A DNA stretch of 64,000 bases from the NCBI GenBank assembly GCA_035063765.1, contig JAPSFT010000004.1, positions 186,001-250,000 on the forward strand, given 5' to 3'. Numbering within the stretch: position 1 is the stretch's first letter; every line of letters begins with the position of its first letter. Source of the DNA: Deltaproteobacteria bacterium (GTDB taxonomy: Bacteria > Myxococcota_A > UBA9160 > PR03). Shown here piece by piece: positions 23,516 through 31,496 of this stretch. Under the pieces are notes generated by a model. The model was not told the DNA's origin and searched no databases. It was given only the letters and a program-made list of their open reading frames with translations. The translations under genes were made by a program, and so were the position numbers.

Positions 23516-24628
23516 TCACGAAGCCTCGGCAAAGGGCCCGAGCTTCCGGCGCTCCAGCTCGCGGCTCAGGAGCTTCCGCAGGCGCTCGTTCCGGACGAAC
23601 ACCATCGTGATCGTCCCGAAGTAGCCGCTCGGAAGCTTCGGGCTCTCCTCCCAGTGGCGGAGCTGCTGGAAGGGGCGGGTCGCGTAGGCGTGGTGGTCGG
23701 CGTGGCGCGAGAGGCCGACCAGGGTGTAGAGGGTGAACCACGAGTCGGTGTCCCAGGAGTCGACCGGGCTCGGCTTGCGGCCCTGGCGCACGAGACCCCA
23801 GTGCTCGAAGTAGTTGACGGCTTCGAGCAGCCGGATCGCGCCGAAGGCCTGGAGCAGGTAGAAGGCGAAGGCGCCCCAGCCGAGCAGCGCGGCGATCGCG
23901 AACGCGACCGCCCACTCGACGACGAGCCCGTGCAGGACGCGGTTGTGGAGCTGGCGGCGGTCGAGGAGCGGCATGTCGGCGTCGCCGAGGCGGTGGGCCT
24001 CGAGCCGCCAGGCGCTCCGGAGCTGGCCCGGCACGGTGCGCCGGAAGAACTGGTGATAGGTCTCCCCGAAGCGCGCCGTGGCGGAGTCCTCGGGCGTGCC
24101 CACCCGCGCGTGGTGGCCGCGCACGTGCTCGACCGAGAAGTGGTCGTAGAGCACGATCCCGAGCAGCACGCGGCCGAGCCGGGTCATGTGCCGCTCGCGC
24201 CGGTGGATCAGCTCGTGGCCCACGACGATGCCGGAGTAGCCAGAGCTCACGCTCACGAGCGCCCAGGTCACGAGCGTGTCGATGCGCCAGAAGCCGTGCG
24301 TCCCCACGTTCCACACCGCGAGCGCGACGTTCGTGACCTGGAGCGCAACCAGCACGTAGAGGACGGCGTCGAAGGGCCAGCGCGCGAGCTGCCTTGCCGG
24401 CTGGCGCCGCTCGCCCGGGCTGTAGAGGTCGGCGAGCACCGAGCCGGCGATCACGGCGAGCCAGGGGAGGGCGCCCCACCAGGCGTGCGGCGAGGTGAGC
24501 AGATAGGCGAAGGTCGCCACCGGCACGACGAAGCAGAGCAGGTGGAGGCACCAGATGCGCAGGGTCTCGAGCGAGCTCGCGTGCTCGGGGACGGCCGGCG
24601 CGGGAAGCTCGGGAGTGGAAGCGGCCAC
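23516..24628 (-). CDS. alkB: AlkB-type alkane 1-monooxygenase (membrane non-heme diiron)
   Basis: 370 residues from GTG at 24628, with GGAGG six bases upstream. All histidine boxes of the membrane alkane hydroxylase family are present: HELIHRRERH, EHVRGHHARVGTPED, the NYFEHWGLVR box, and LSRHADHHAYATRPFQQLRHW. About six membrane helices place the diiron site on the cytoplasmic face. It oxidises n-alkanes or related terminal carbons to alcohols and needs rubredoxin and rubredoxin reductase, neither of which is encoded nearby. Divergent from a TetR gene across two 18-bp palindromes, so repression by that TetR with release by a substrate-derived ligand is likely. Confidence 0.93.
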   Translation of the reverse strand: MAASTPELPAPAVPEHASSLETLRIWCLHLLCFVVPVATFAYLLTSPHAWWGALPWLAVIAGSVLADLYSPGERRQPARQLARWPFDAVLYVLVALQVTNVALAVWNVGTHGFWRIDTLVTWALVSVSSGYSGIVVGHELIHRRERHMTRLGRVLLGIVLYDHFSVEHVRGHHARVGTPEDSATARFGETYHQFFRRTVPGQLRSAWRLEAHRLGDADMPLLDRRQLHNRVLHGLVVEWAVAFAIAALLGWGAFAFYLLQAFGAIRLLEAVNYFEHWGLVRQGRKPSPVDSWDTDSWFTLYTLVGLSRHADHHAYATRPFQQLRHWEESPKLPSGYFGTITMVFVRNERLRKLLSRELERRKLGPFAEAS

Positions 24629-24672
24629 GCGGATCCTCCGCCGACCCCGCAGGCGGCCGGCTCGAATGCTCC

Positions 24673-24690
24673 ACATACGGAGCCGTATGT
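24673..24690. promoter_or_regulatory. TetR operator 1 between alkB and tetR
   Basis: ACATACGGAGCCGTATGT: perfect 8-bp arms around two bases. It shares the ACATAC-N6-GTATGT frame with the second site and lies about where alkB transcription would start if the TTGACA on the minus strand at 24724-24719 is its -35. Confidence 0.75.
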
Positions 24691-24703
24691 CACTGGATTT
24701 TCC

Positions 24704-24721
24704 ACATACGAGCTGGTATGT
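24704..24721. promoter_or_regulatory. TetR operator 2 overlapping the tetR start
   Basis: ACATACGAGCTGGTATGT: 6-bp arms ACATAC/GTATGT with the same six-base centre length as site 1. The two sites are 31 bp apart, three helical turns, so they lie on one face of the DNA. This site covers the first ATG of the tetR gene (24718) and abuts a perfect TTGACA on the minus strand. Confidence 0.75.
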
Positions 24722-25383
24722 CAATACCCATGAAGCACGCCCCCGCCCGCCGCCGCCCCGCCCCGCCGCGCTCCGCCCGCGACCGGGCCAAGGCCGAGAC
24801 CCGCGAGGCGCTGGTCCAGGCTGCGCTCGCCGAGTTCGCGGCCCACGGGCTCGACGCGCCGAGCCTCGACGCGATCTGCGCACGCGCGGGCTTCACGCGC
24901 GGCGCGTTCTACGTCCACTTCCGGGACCGCGACGAGCTGGTGGTGGCGGTGATGGACCGCGCCTTCGGGGCCTTCCTCGACGCGATCGTTCCGTCCGGCA
25001 CGGAGCCGCGCGACCTCGAGCGCACCGTGCGCCGCTACGCCGACGCCACGATCGGCCTGCTCCAGCTCCGCGAGCGCACCGGCCGCGCGGGCGCCCCGGG
25101 CGCCGCCGGCGTCCCGCTCCACCGCATCCTCGAGGCCTGCGCGCGCGCGCCGGCGCTGCGCGCGCGCTTCGTCGCGCTGCTCGGCCAGGCGGCCGAGCGC
25201 GTCGCGCGCACCGCCGCCGCCGGCCAGCGGGGCGGGGCGGTGCGCAGCGACGTGCCTCCGGCGGCGATCGGCTCGCTGCTCGTCGCGATCGCGCTCGGCT
25301 ACCTCGCGACGATCGACGCCGGCGCGCCCGTGGACGCACCCGCCGCGCGCGACGCGGTGCTCGCGCTGCTCGCCCCTTCCTAG
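24718..25383 (+). CDS. TetR/AcrR family transcriptional regulator of alkB
   Basis: 221 residues from ATG 24718, or 217 from ATG 24730; the first ATG lies within an operator and neither has a ribosome site. The N-terminal helix-turn-helix is TREALVQAALAEFAAHGLDAPSLDAICARAGFTRGAFYVHFRDRDELV. The C-terminal ligand domain is helical with an alanine/arginine-rich 120-190 region. The divergent arrangement with alkB and the paired palindromes argue for autoregulation and repression of alkane hydroxylase. The inducer is not known. Confidence 0.92.
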   Translation: MSIPMKHAPARRRPAPPRSARDRAKAETREALVQAALAEFAAHGLDAPSLDAICARAGFTRGAFYVHFRDRDELVVAVMDRAFGAFLDAIVPSGTEPRDLERTVRRYADATIGLLQLRERTGRAGAPGAAGVPLHRILEACARAPALRARFVALLGQAAERVARTAAAGQRGGAVRSDVPPAAIGSLLVAIALGYLATIDAGAPVDAPAARDAVLALLAPS

Positions 25384-25421
25384 CTCGGTTCCGGACCCCG
25401 ACACAGCCCGGCGGGGCCGCC

Positions 25422-25541
25422 GGTGTCGGGATCCTCGTCGCCTTCGCAGGCAGTGCGGGGGCCGTGACCTGGCAGGTCGACGCCGGAGGCAGATTGACGG
25501 GCGCGACCGGGATCGACCTCGACGGCTCGCTGTACGACGTG
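25422..25541 (+). pseudogene. truncated N-terminal fragment of an exported PEP-CTERM-type protein
   Basis: Forty codons without a start codon or a continuation. A hydrophobic signal-like stretch (GILVAFAGSAGAV) is followed by TWQVDAGGRLTGATGIDLDGSLYDV, which resembles the mature N terminus of a recurrent exosortase-sorted protein family as I recall it (W-x-V-D-x-x-G-x-L-T-G-A-x-x-V). The similarity stops just before the recQ stop. No promoter or ribosome site is visible, so this is read as a deletion relic between tetR and recQ. Confidence 0.5.
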
Positions 25542-25549
25542 CTCCGGCG

Positions 25550-27484
25550 CTACGGAAGCTCCGGCTCGCTCCGGACCACGGCCAGCAGCTCCTCCCCGTA
25601 GCGCTCCGCCTTCGCCGGCCCGATGCCGTGGGTCTGCTCGAGCGCGGCGCGGTCGCGCGGGCGGAGCCGCACCAGGTCGCGGAGCGTGCGGTCGCTCGCG
25701 ACGACGTAGGGCGGCACGGACTCGGCGCGCGCGCGGGCGAGGCGCCAGGCGCGCAGCGCTTCGAAGAGCGCGCGACCGGCGTCGTCGAGCACGTCCTCGT
25801 CGATGGCCGTGGCGCGCCGCTTCGCGCTCCCCGCCGCGGCGCCGGTGCGGGTCGCACCACGCGGCGGGGTCAGAGGCGGGAGCAGCAGGCGGGCGGGCTT
25901 CTCGCCGCGCATCACGGCGGCGCCCTCAGCGGTGAGGGTCACGACCGGGCGCTCGTCGCCCGCGAAGTCGATCCAGCCGGGCGTCACGCAGCGGCGCAGG
26001 AGGCGCAGGAGCCAGGCGTCGCTCCGCTCGCGCAGGATCCCGAAGGTGCGGGTCTCGTGGAGGCCCGCGCGCAGGAGGCGGGGATCCTCGACCCCGCGCA
26101 GCAGGGACACGGCGGCGCCGAGCCCGAAGCGGCCGCTCACGCGCGCCACCGCGGAGAGCGCCTTGCGCACGAGCAGCGCGGTCTCCTCGGGGTCGGCCTC
26201 TTCGGTGGCGGCGGCGAGCTGGCGGCACACGTCGCAGCGGCCGCAGCCGGCGAGCGTCTCCTCCTCGTCGCCGAAGTAGCGCAGGATCGCGTCGTGGCGG
26301 CAGCTCCCGCCCTCGATCCAGCGCAAGAGCTCGAGGAACAGGCCCCACTTGTGGCGGACGCTCTCGGAGTCGGGCGGCCGGCCGTCCGTCGGAAGCTCGA
26401 GCAGCCGCCGCCGGAGCGGGACGTCGCCGGGCGCCATGCAGAGCAGGCCGAGCGCCTCGTCGCCGTCGCGGCCGGCGCGGCCCACCTCCTGGTAGTACGC
26501 CTCGAGCGAGGCCGGGGGCGCCAGGTGCAGCACCGCGCGCACGTCGGCGCGGTCGATGCCCATGCCGAAGGCGTTGGTCGCGACGACGACCTGCGCGGTG
26601 CCGTCGAGGAAGGCGCGCTGGGCGCTCTCGCGCTCCCCGGCGCTCCGGCCCGCGTGGTACACCACGGTGCGCCAGCCGGCGGCCGCCAGGCGCGCTCCCT
26701 CCTGCTCGGCGCTGCGCCGGGTCGGCGCGTAGACGATCGCGGCGCCGGGGCGGGCGCCGCCGGGGCCTCCGAGCGCCTCGCGGAGCGCAGCGTCCACGGC
26801 GCGGCGCCGCTCGGTCTCGCCCGTGACCTCGAGGGCGCGCAGGGAGAGGTTCGGCCGCGCGAAGCCGCGCACGAGCTGGGGCGTGCCGGCGGGCAGCCCG
26901 AGCTTCTCGAGGATCTCGTCGCGGACGATCGGAGTGGCGGTGGCCGTGCAGGCGAGCACGCGCGCGCCCGGGAGCTCGGCCAGCACGCCGCCGATCTGGT
27001 GGTACTCGGGCCGGAAGTCGTGACCCCACTCGCTGATGCAGTGCGCCTCGTCGACCGCGACGAGCGGGCAGTCGAGGTCGCGAAGGACGCTCCGGAAGCC
27101 CGGCGCCGCGAGCCGCTCGGGCGCCGCGTAGACGAGCGCGAAGGCGCCGCGGGCGGCCTCGCGCATGCGCTGGCGCAGCGTGGCGGCGTCGAGCGTGCCG
27201 GCGAGATACGTGGCGGCGACGCCGCGCGCCCCGAGCGCCGCCACCTGGTCGTGCATCAGCGCGATCAGGGGCGAGATCACGAGCGTGGTCCCGGGCAGCA
27301 CACAGGCCGGGAGCTGGTAGACGAGGCTCTTGCCGCCGCCGGTCGGCGCGACGAGCAGGAGCCGGCCGGCCGCGAGCAGCGTCTCGACCGCCTCGCGCTG
27401 GCCCGGGCGGAAGGCGCTGTAGCCGAGGCGCGCGAGCGCGGCCTCGAGCGCCGCGCCGGGCGGCGATGCGGGAGCGGTCGGCAT
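25550..27484 (-). CDS. recQ: RecQ family ATP-dependent DNA helicase
   Basis: 644 residues. Superfamily 2 helicase motifs are in order: the Q-motif FRPGQREAV, Walker A APTGGGKSLVYQLP, the DEAH box VDEAHCISEWGHDFRPEY, motif III CTATATP, motif V ATNAFGMGIDRADV and motif VI QEVGRAGRDG. A zinc-binding region (CRHDAILRYFGD... CGRCDVC), a winged-helix segment and a C-terminal HRDC domain ending near the stop follow. It unwinds recombination and replication intermediates. An 11-base gap to the upstream PEP-CTERM nuclease-fold gene on the same strand suggests co-transcription. Confidence 0.95.
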   Translation of the reverse strand: MPTAPASPPGAALEAALARLGYSAFRPGQREAVETLLAAGRLLLVAPTGGGKSLVYQLPACVLPGTTLVISPLIALMHDQVAALGARGVAATYLAGTLDAATLRQRMREAARGAFALVYAAPERLAAPGFRSVLRDLDCPLVAVDEAHCISEWGHDFRPEYHQIGGVLAELPGARVLACTATATPIVRDEILEKLGLPAGTPQLVRGFARPNLSLRALEVTGETERRRAVDAALREALGGPGGARPGAAIVYAPTRRSAEQEGARLAAAGWRTVVYHAGRSAGERESAQRAFLDGTAQVVVATNAFGMGIDRADVRAVLHLAPPASLEAYYQEVGRAGRDGDEALGLLCMAPGDVPLRRRLLELPTDGRPPDSESVRHKWGLFLELLRWIEGGSCRHDAILRYFGDEEETLAGCGRCDVCRQLAAATEEADPEETALLVRKALSAVARVSGRFGLGAAVSLLRGVEDPRLLRAGLHETRTFGILRERSDAWLLRLLRRCVTPGWIDFAGDERPVVTLTAEGAAVMRGEKPARLLLPPLTPPRGATRTGAAAGSAKRRATAIDEDVLDDAGRALFEALRAWRLARARAESVPPYVVASDRTLRDLVRLRPRDRAALEQTHGIGPAKAERYGEELLAVVRSEPELP

Positions 27485-27495
27485 GGGGCGCCTCG

Positions 27496-28494
27496 TCAGG
27501 ACGGCGGCGGGGGAGGCACGTGGAAACCAGAGCGCAGCCCGCGATACACGAGGAGGGCGGCGAGCGCCGCGACCGGCCCCGCCGAGCCCGGCTCCGGGAC
27601 CACCGTGAAGCGGAACAGCGCGTAGACCGGGTCGTGGTCCGAGAGCGGCTCGTCCGCGGCGTCGGTGAAGAGCGCTGCCAGGACCTCGTGGTCGAGCGGC
27701 TCGAGCGCGAGCGCGGCGCTGCTGCGATAGAGGATCTTGTCGACGCGCTCGCAGCTCCCGTCCGAGGGGTCCGCGCAGTCCTCGAGCGCTTCACCGACGG
27801 GCGGCAGCACGCCGCCGCGCTCGAGCTCGATCCAGACGTCCGTGAGCCCGGCGGTGTCCAGCAGCTCGGGCAGCACGTCGCCGTCGCGCGTATAGCGGCT
27901 GTTGGTGTCGCCGAGCACCAGGACCGCGTGGCCCGCCGAGTGGGCGTCGATGAAGCCGGCTAGCTGGCGCGTGTTCGAGCGCCGCGCCGCGCGGTCCTCC
28001 TCGTCGCCGCCGGCGTCGGCGTGCCAGTTGTAGACGTCGAGGAAGACGCCGGGCGCGAGCTCGTGGCGCTGGAACGAGAAGCCCTTCGGAGTGAGGCAGT
28101 CGCTGGCGTTGCTGACCAGACCGAAGCACTCGTCCCAGGTGACCCGCGTGAAGCCGTCGAAGGCGAGCTGCGAGAAGCTGTTGAGCCCGTCGCCGAACGC
28201 GTAGCCGAGCTCCTCGCCCCAGGGGCCCGGGTTCGTGTCCTTGATCGACTGGTAGGGATGGTGGAGATCCGCGACCAGGAGCTCGTGGTAGGCGAAGTCC
28301 TCCTGGACGCCGACCAGGTCGAAGAGATCGAGGCGCGGGCTGATGAGGGGATGGTTCGTGGCCGGGTGGGAGCTGGAGAGGCCCTCCGGCAGCCCGGCCA
28401 CGTTGTAGGTGAGGACCGAGAAGGTGCCGGCCGGGGCGGCGCCCGGCGCCAGGCACAGGAGGAGCCCCGGGACGAGCAGGCGCAGCGCGGACAT
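27496..28494 (-). CDS. exported endonuclease/exonuclease/phosphatase-fold protein with PEP-CTERM sorting tail
   Basis: 332 residues. A signal peptide (MSALRLLVPGLLLCLAPGAAPA) leads into a DNase I-like fold: FSVLTYNVAGLP, LVGVQEDFAY, VYNWHADAGGDEED, VLVLGDTNSRYT and PLSDHDPVYALF supply the metal and catalytic residues. After VVPEPGSAG the protein ends in a hydrophobic helix and a short basic stretch, the tripartite PEP-CTERM signal recognised by exosortase. The enzyme would therefore be displayed at the cell surface or in the exopolysaccharide matrix; nuclease, sphingomyelinase-like or phosphatase activity cannot be distinguished. GAGGAG precedes the ATG. Confidence 0.88.
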   Translation of the reverse strand: MSALRLLVPGLLLCLAPGAAPAGTFSVLTYNVAGLPEGLSSSHPATNHPLISPRLDLFDLVGVQEDFAYHELLVADLHHPYQSIKDTNPGPWGEELGYAFGDGLNSFSQLAFDGFTRVTWDECFGLVSNASDCLTPKGFSFQRHELAPGVFLDVYNWHADAGGDEEDRAARRSNTRQLAGFIDAHSAGHAVLVLGDTNSRYTRDGDVLPELLDTAGLTDVWIELERGGVLPPVGEALEDCADPSDGSCERVDKILYRSSAALALEPLDHEVLAALFTDAADEPLSDHDPVYALFRFTVVPEPGSAGPVAALAALLVYRGLRSGFHVPPPPPS

Positions 28495-28518
28495 GGACGC
28501 TCCTCGTGGGACGGAATC

Positions 28519-29310
28519 TCAGGGGGCGGGCAGCTCGAGCGGCCAGTTGGAGGCGACCGTGCCGCCGTCGACCTCGAAGATCTTGCCGGTCACCCAGGCG
28601 CCGGCCGGCGAGCACAGGTAGAGGGCGGCTGCGGCGACGTCCTCGGGCTGGCCGATGCGGCCCATCGGGGTCGCGGCCTCGAGCTTCGCGCGCGCCGCGG
28701 GCACCGCCTCGAGGAAGGGGCGCAGGGCGTCGGTCTCGATGGCACCGACCGCGATCGCGTTCACGCGCACGCGCGGAGCCAGCTCGAAGGCCAGGAGGCG
28801 CGTCATGTGCGAGAGGGCGGCCTTGGCGGTGCCGTAGGCCACGAAGCCCTTGTCGACCATCCAGGACAGGCCCGAGGAGATGTTGAGGACGGCGCCCCCG
28901 TCGCGCTCGAGCATGCGCGGGATCACGAGCCGCGAGAGCAGGAAGGCCGAGGTCACGTTGAAGTGGAGCGCGGCCTCGAACATCTTCTCGCTCGTGCGCA
29001 GCGCCGGCTTCGGCGGCGTGCCGCCCGCGTTGTTCACGAGCACGTCGATCCGCCCGAGCTCGCGCCAGGTGCGCTCGGCGAGCTGCTCGAGCTGCGCGCG
29101 CTCGTTCACGTCGCAGGGCACGGCGAGGGCACGCCGGCCGAGGCCGCGCACCTCCGCGGCGACGCGCTCGAGGTCCCCGGCCGTGCGCGCGGCGAGCACG
29201 AGGTCTGCGCCGGCCTCCGCGAAGGCGAGCGCGATGCCGCGGCCGATGCCCTTGCTCGCGCCCGTCACGAGGGCGACGCGGTCCTGCAGGTGGAAGCGAT
29301 CGAGGATCAT
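28519..29310 (-). CDS. SDR family oxidoreductase
   Basis: 263 residues from ATG 29310. Classical short-chain dehydrogenase: TGASKGIGRGIALAFAEAG nucleotide-binding motif, LVNNAGG, the active site NISSGLSWMVDKGFVAYGTAKAAL (Ser, Tyr, Lys) and an AVGAIETDALRPF tail. The coenzyme is not certain; the position after the second strand reads AARTAGD, with an arginine that fits NADP(H). A weak AAGGGA ribosome site. Divergent from the phosphotransferase gene, and 24 bases before the PEP-CTERM nuclease-fold gene on the same strand. Substrate unknown; similar enzymes serve acyl-CoA or alcohol oxidation. Confidence 0.9.
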   Translation of the reverse strand: MILDRFHLQDRVALVTGASKGIGRGIALAFAEAGADLVLAARTAGDLERVAAEVRGLGRRALAVPCDVNERAQLEQLAERTWRELGRIDVLVNNAGGTPPKPALRTSEKMFEAALHFNVTSAFLLSRLVIPRMLERDGGAVLNISSGLSWMVDKGFVAYGTAKAALSHMTRLLAFELAPRVRVNAIAVGAIETDALRPFLEAVPAARAKLEAATPMGRIGQPEDVAAAALYLCSPAGAWVTGKIFEVDGGTVASNWPLELPAP

Positions 29311-29379
29311 GGCCGTCCCTTGCGCGTCGGGGGAGCAGGCTACCGCGCCGCGGGGCGCGCCGATACTCTCGCCCTCCGC

Positions 29380-30465
29380 ATGGCCGGGGCGAGCGCACAC
29401 CCGGGCGACGGCGAGGTCGCCGGCATCCGCCGCGAGGCGGTCGAGCGCTTCTTCGCCGAGAACGTCCCGGGTGCCGACGGACCCCTGCGCTTCTCGCTGA
29501 TCAGCGGCGGGCGCTCGAACCTGACCTACCGGGTGGAGGCCGGGAGCGAGGCCGGCGGGTGCTGGGTGCTGCGCAGGCCTCCGCTCGGCCACGTGCTGCC
29601 CACGGCGCACGACATGGCGCGCGAGCACCGCGTGCTGGCGGCGCTCGCCGGCACCGGCGTCCCCGTGCCGCGACCGCTGGCGCTCTGCACGGACCCCGCG
29701 GTCAACGACGCGCCCTTCTACGTGATGGAGCACCGGAGCGGCGTCGTCCTCGCGGACCACCTGCCCGAGGGCTACGCCGCGACGGCCCCCGACCGGCGGC
29801 GCATCGGCGACGCGCTGATCGACGTACTCGCGCGCCTGCACGCGGTCGACTTCCGCGCGGTCGGGCTCGCCGACTTCGGGCGGCCCGAGGGCTACCTGGA
29901 GCGCCAGGTGCGGCGCTGGGCGCAGCAGTGGGAGCGCTCGCGGACGGGGCCCCTGCCCGCGATCGAGGAGCTCCAGCACCGGCTCGCCGCCGCGCTGCCC
30001 GGCTCGCCGGCTCCGGCCCTCGTGCACGGCGACTACCGGCTCGGGAACCTGGCGCTCGACCCGGCCGACCCGGGCCGGGTCGTCGCGGTCTACGACTGGG
30101 AGATGGCGACGCTCGGCGATCCGCTCGCGGACCTCGGCTACACCCTGATCTACTGGGCCGAGCCCGGGGAGCCGGACGCGGGCCGCCTGCTTCCGGCCGT
30201 GACCGCCGCCCCGGGCTTCGCGACGCGCGCCGGGCTGGTCGAGCGCTACGCGCGCGCGAGCGGCCGCGACGTCGCGCAGGTCGACTTCTACCAGGTGCTC
30301 GCGCTCTACAAGCTCGCGGTCATCAGCGAGGGCATCTACGCGCGCTGGAAGATGGGCAAGACGCTCGGCGAGGGCTTCGACGCCGTCGTGCGCGCGGCCG
30401 GCCCGATCGCGGAGCGCGCGCTCGCGATCGCCGCGCGCTCGGCCGACCCGAAGCTGCGCGGGTGA
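29380..30465 (+). CDS. phosphotransferase family protein (ACAD10/11 N-terminal-domain type)
   Basis: 361 residues with the aminoglycoside/choline kinase-like fold: nucleotide loop SLISGGRSNLTYRVEAG, catalytic loop PALVHGDYRLGNLALD and metal site VYDWEMATLGDPLADLGY. This subgroup resembles the kinase domain joined to acyl-CoA dehydrogenase in ACAD10/11, which phosphorylates 4-hydroxyacyl-CoA; bacterial homologues lie in fatty-acid catabolic clusters. Start at 29380 follows a TACTCT hexamer by 10 bases and lacks a ribosome site. A role in hydroxyacyl-CoA breakdown is inferred from family and neighbours. Confidence 0.88.
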   Translation: MAGASAHPGDGEVAGIRREAVERFFAENVPGADGPLRFSLISGGRSNLTYRVEAGSEAGGCWVLRRPPLGHVLPTAHDMAREHRVLAALAGTGVPVPRPLALCTDPAVNDAPFYVMEHRSGVVLADHLPEGYAATAPDRRRIGDALIDVLARLHAVDFRAVGLADFGRPEGYLERQVRRWAQQWERSRTGPLPAIEELQHRLAAALPGSPAPALVHGDYRLGNLALDPADPGRVVAVYDWEMATLGDPLADLGYTLIYWAEPGEPDAGRLLPAVTAAPGFATRAGLVERYARASGRDVAQVDFYQVLALYKLAVISEGIYARWKMGKTLGEGFDAVVRAAGPIAERALAIAARSADPKLRG

Positions 30466-30734
30466 CGGCTCCGCCCGGGGCTCGACGGAGAGCGCACGGG
30501 GCGCCGGGCGCCCGGACGGAGGGGCTGCGGCCGGATCCGTCGGTCGCGCGGGGCGAGGGGTCGAGCCTGCCTCGTGACGGCACCCTCGTGGACCCGCAGC
30601 GCTCCAGCCCTATCCTGGCGGCGCACGGGCACGCGGGTAGGCCGGGCAGGGGCTTGCGGTGCGATGGAGCCCTCGGCGAAGGTCCGAGGCGCTGCACGGC
30701 CCGGGCGCGTGCGGAGCAGGGGAGGGTGGAGGCG

Positions 30735-31496
30735 ATGGAGCGAGCTCGTGGGGTGACGCTCGTGGCGCGGCGCGGGACGTGGCTCGCGCTGTCCGCATCC
30801 CTGTTCCTCGCGGCGGGCGCTGCACGCGCCGTCGTGATCGGGCAGAACGACGACTTCGAGGACGGCACGCAAGGCTGGGCAGCCGGCCAGTCCTCGCCGA
30901 ACCCGCCGAGCCAGGTGGCGACGGGCGGCCCGGCGGGCTCGGACGACGCCTGGCTCCAGGTGACCGGCTCGGGCGGCAGCGGGCCGGGATCGCGCGTCGC
31001 AGCCGTGAACGACGCCCAGTGGACGGGCGACTACACCGGCGCCACGGAGCTCCAGGTGGACCTCCAGGTGCCCTCGGACTCGGATCTCGCGATCCGCTTC
31101 TACCTGCGCAGTGACGCCTGCGCGGTCGTGACGGAAGCGGTTCCGGTCGAGGCGGGAACGGGCTGGTCCCGCGTCTCCTTCGGGATCACGCCGGAAGAGC
31201 TCGTCAACTCGATGGCGGACGGCTGCCCGGACATCCCGCTCGCGCTCGCCAACGTGACGCGTCTCCACGTCGCGCACAGCCCGGAGCCGGTCGGCTCGGG
31301 CCAGATCCCGCCGTCGGCCGGGGTGTTGGGGCTGGACAACCTGACGCTCGTTCCGGAGCCGAGCGCCGCCGCCGTGACAGGAGCCGCTGCCGGCGCGCTC
31401 GCCGCGCTCAGAATCCGACGCGCAGCCAGGCGCCGAACAGGTGCGCGGCGAACGAGCGGTCGACGTCGGCCAGGAAGATCGAGCCCGGGTCGCTGA
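30735..31496 (+). CDS. PEP-CTERM sorting domain protein
   Basis: 253 residues from ATG 30735 preceded by GGAGG. Signal peptide near residues 10-32 (LVARRGTWLALSASLFLAAGAARA), then a beta-rich domain (DDFEDGTQGWAAGQSSPNPP ... LQVDLQVPSDSDLAIRFYLRSDACAVV) resembling carbohydrate-binding or LamG-like jelly rolls, and a PEP-CTERM tail: TLVPEPSAAAV, a hydrophobic helix, and an arginine-rich end. The arginine tail is unusually long (about 28 residues) and its last 89 bases overlap the 3' end of the convergent MtrB-type gene. Likely exported and sorted by exosortase. The 269 bases upstream hold no gene that I can support. Confidence 0.8.
   Translation: MERARGVTLVARRGTWLALSASLFLAAGAARAVVIGQNDDFEDGTQGWAAGQSSPNPPSQVATGGPAGSDDAWLQVTGSGGSGPGSRVAAVNDAQWTGDYTGATELQVDLQVPSDSDLAIRFYLRSDACAVVTEAVPVEAGTGWSRVSFGITPEELVNSMADGCPDIPLALANVTRLHVAHSPEPVGSGQIPPSAGVLGLDNLTLVPEPSAAAVTGAAAGALAALRIRRAARRRTGARRTSGRRRPGRSSPGR

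Noticed and set aside
30499-30513. GGGCGCC-G-GGCGCCC palindrome after the phosphotransferase gene as a terminator
   Set aside because: A one-base loop and no T-tract; in DNA of this GC content such palindromes are common.
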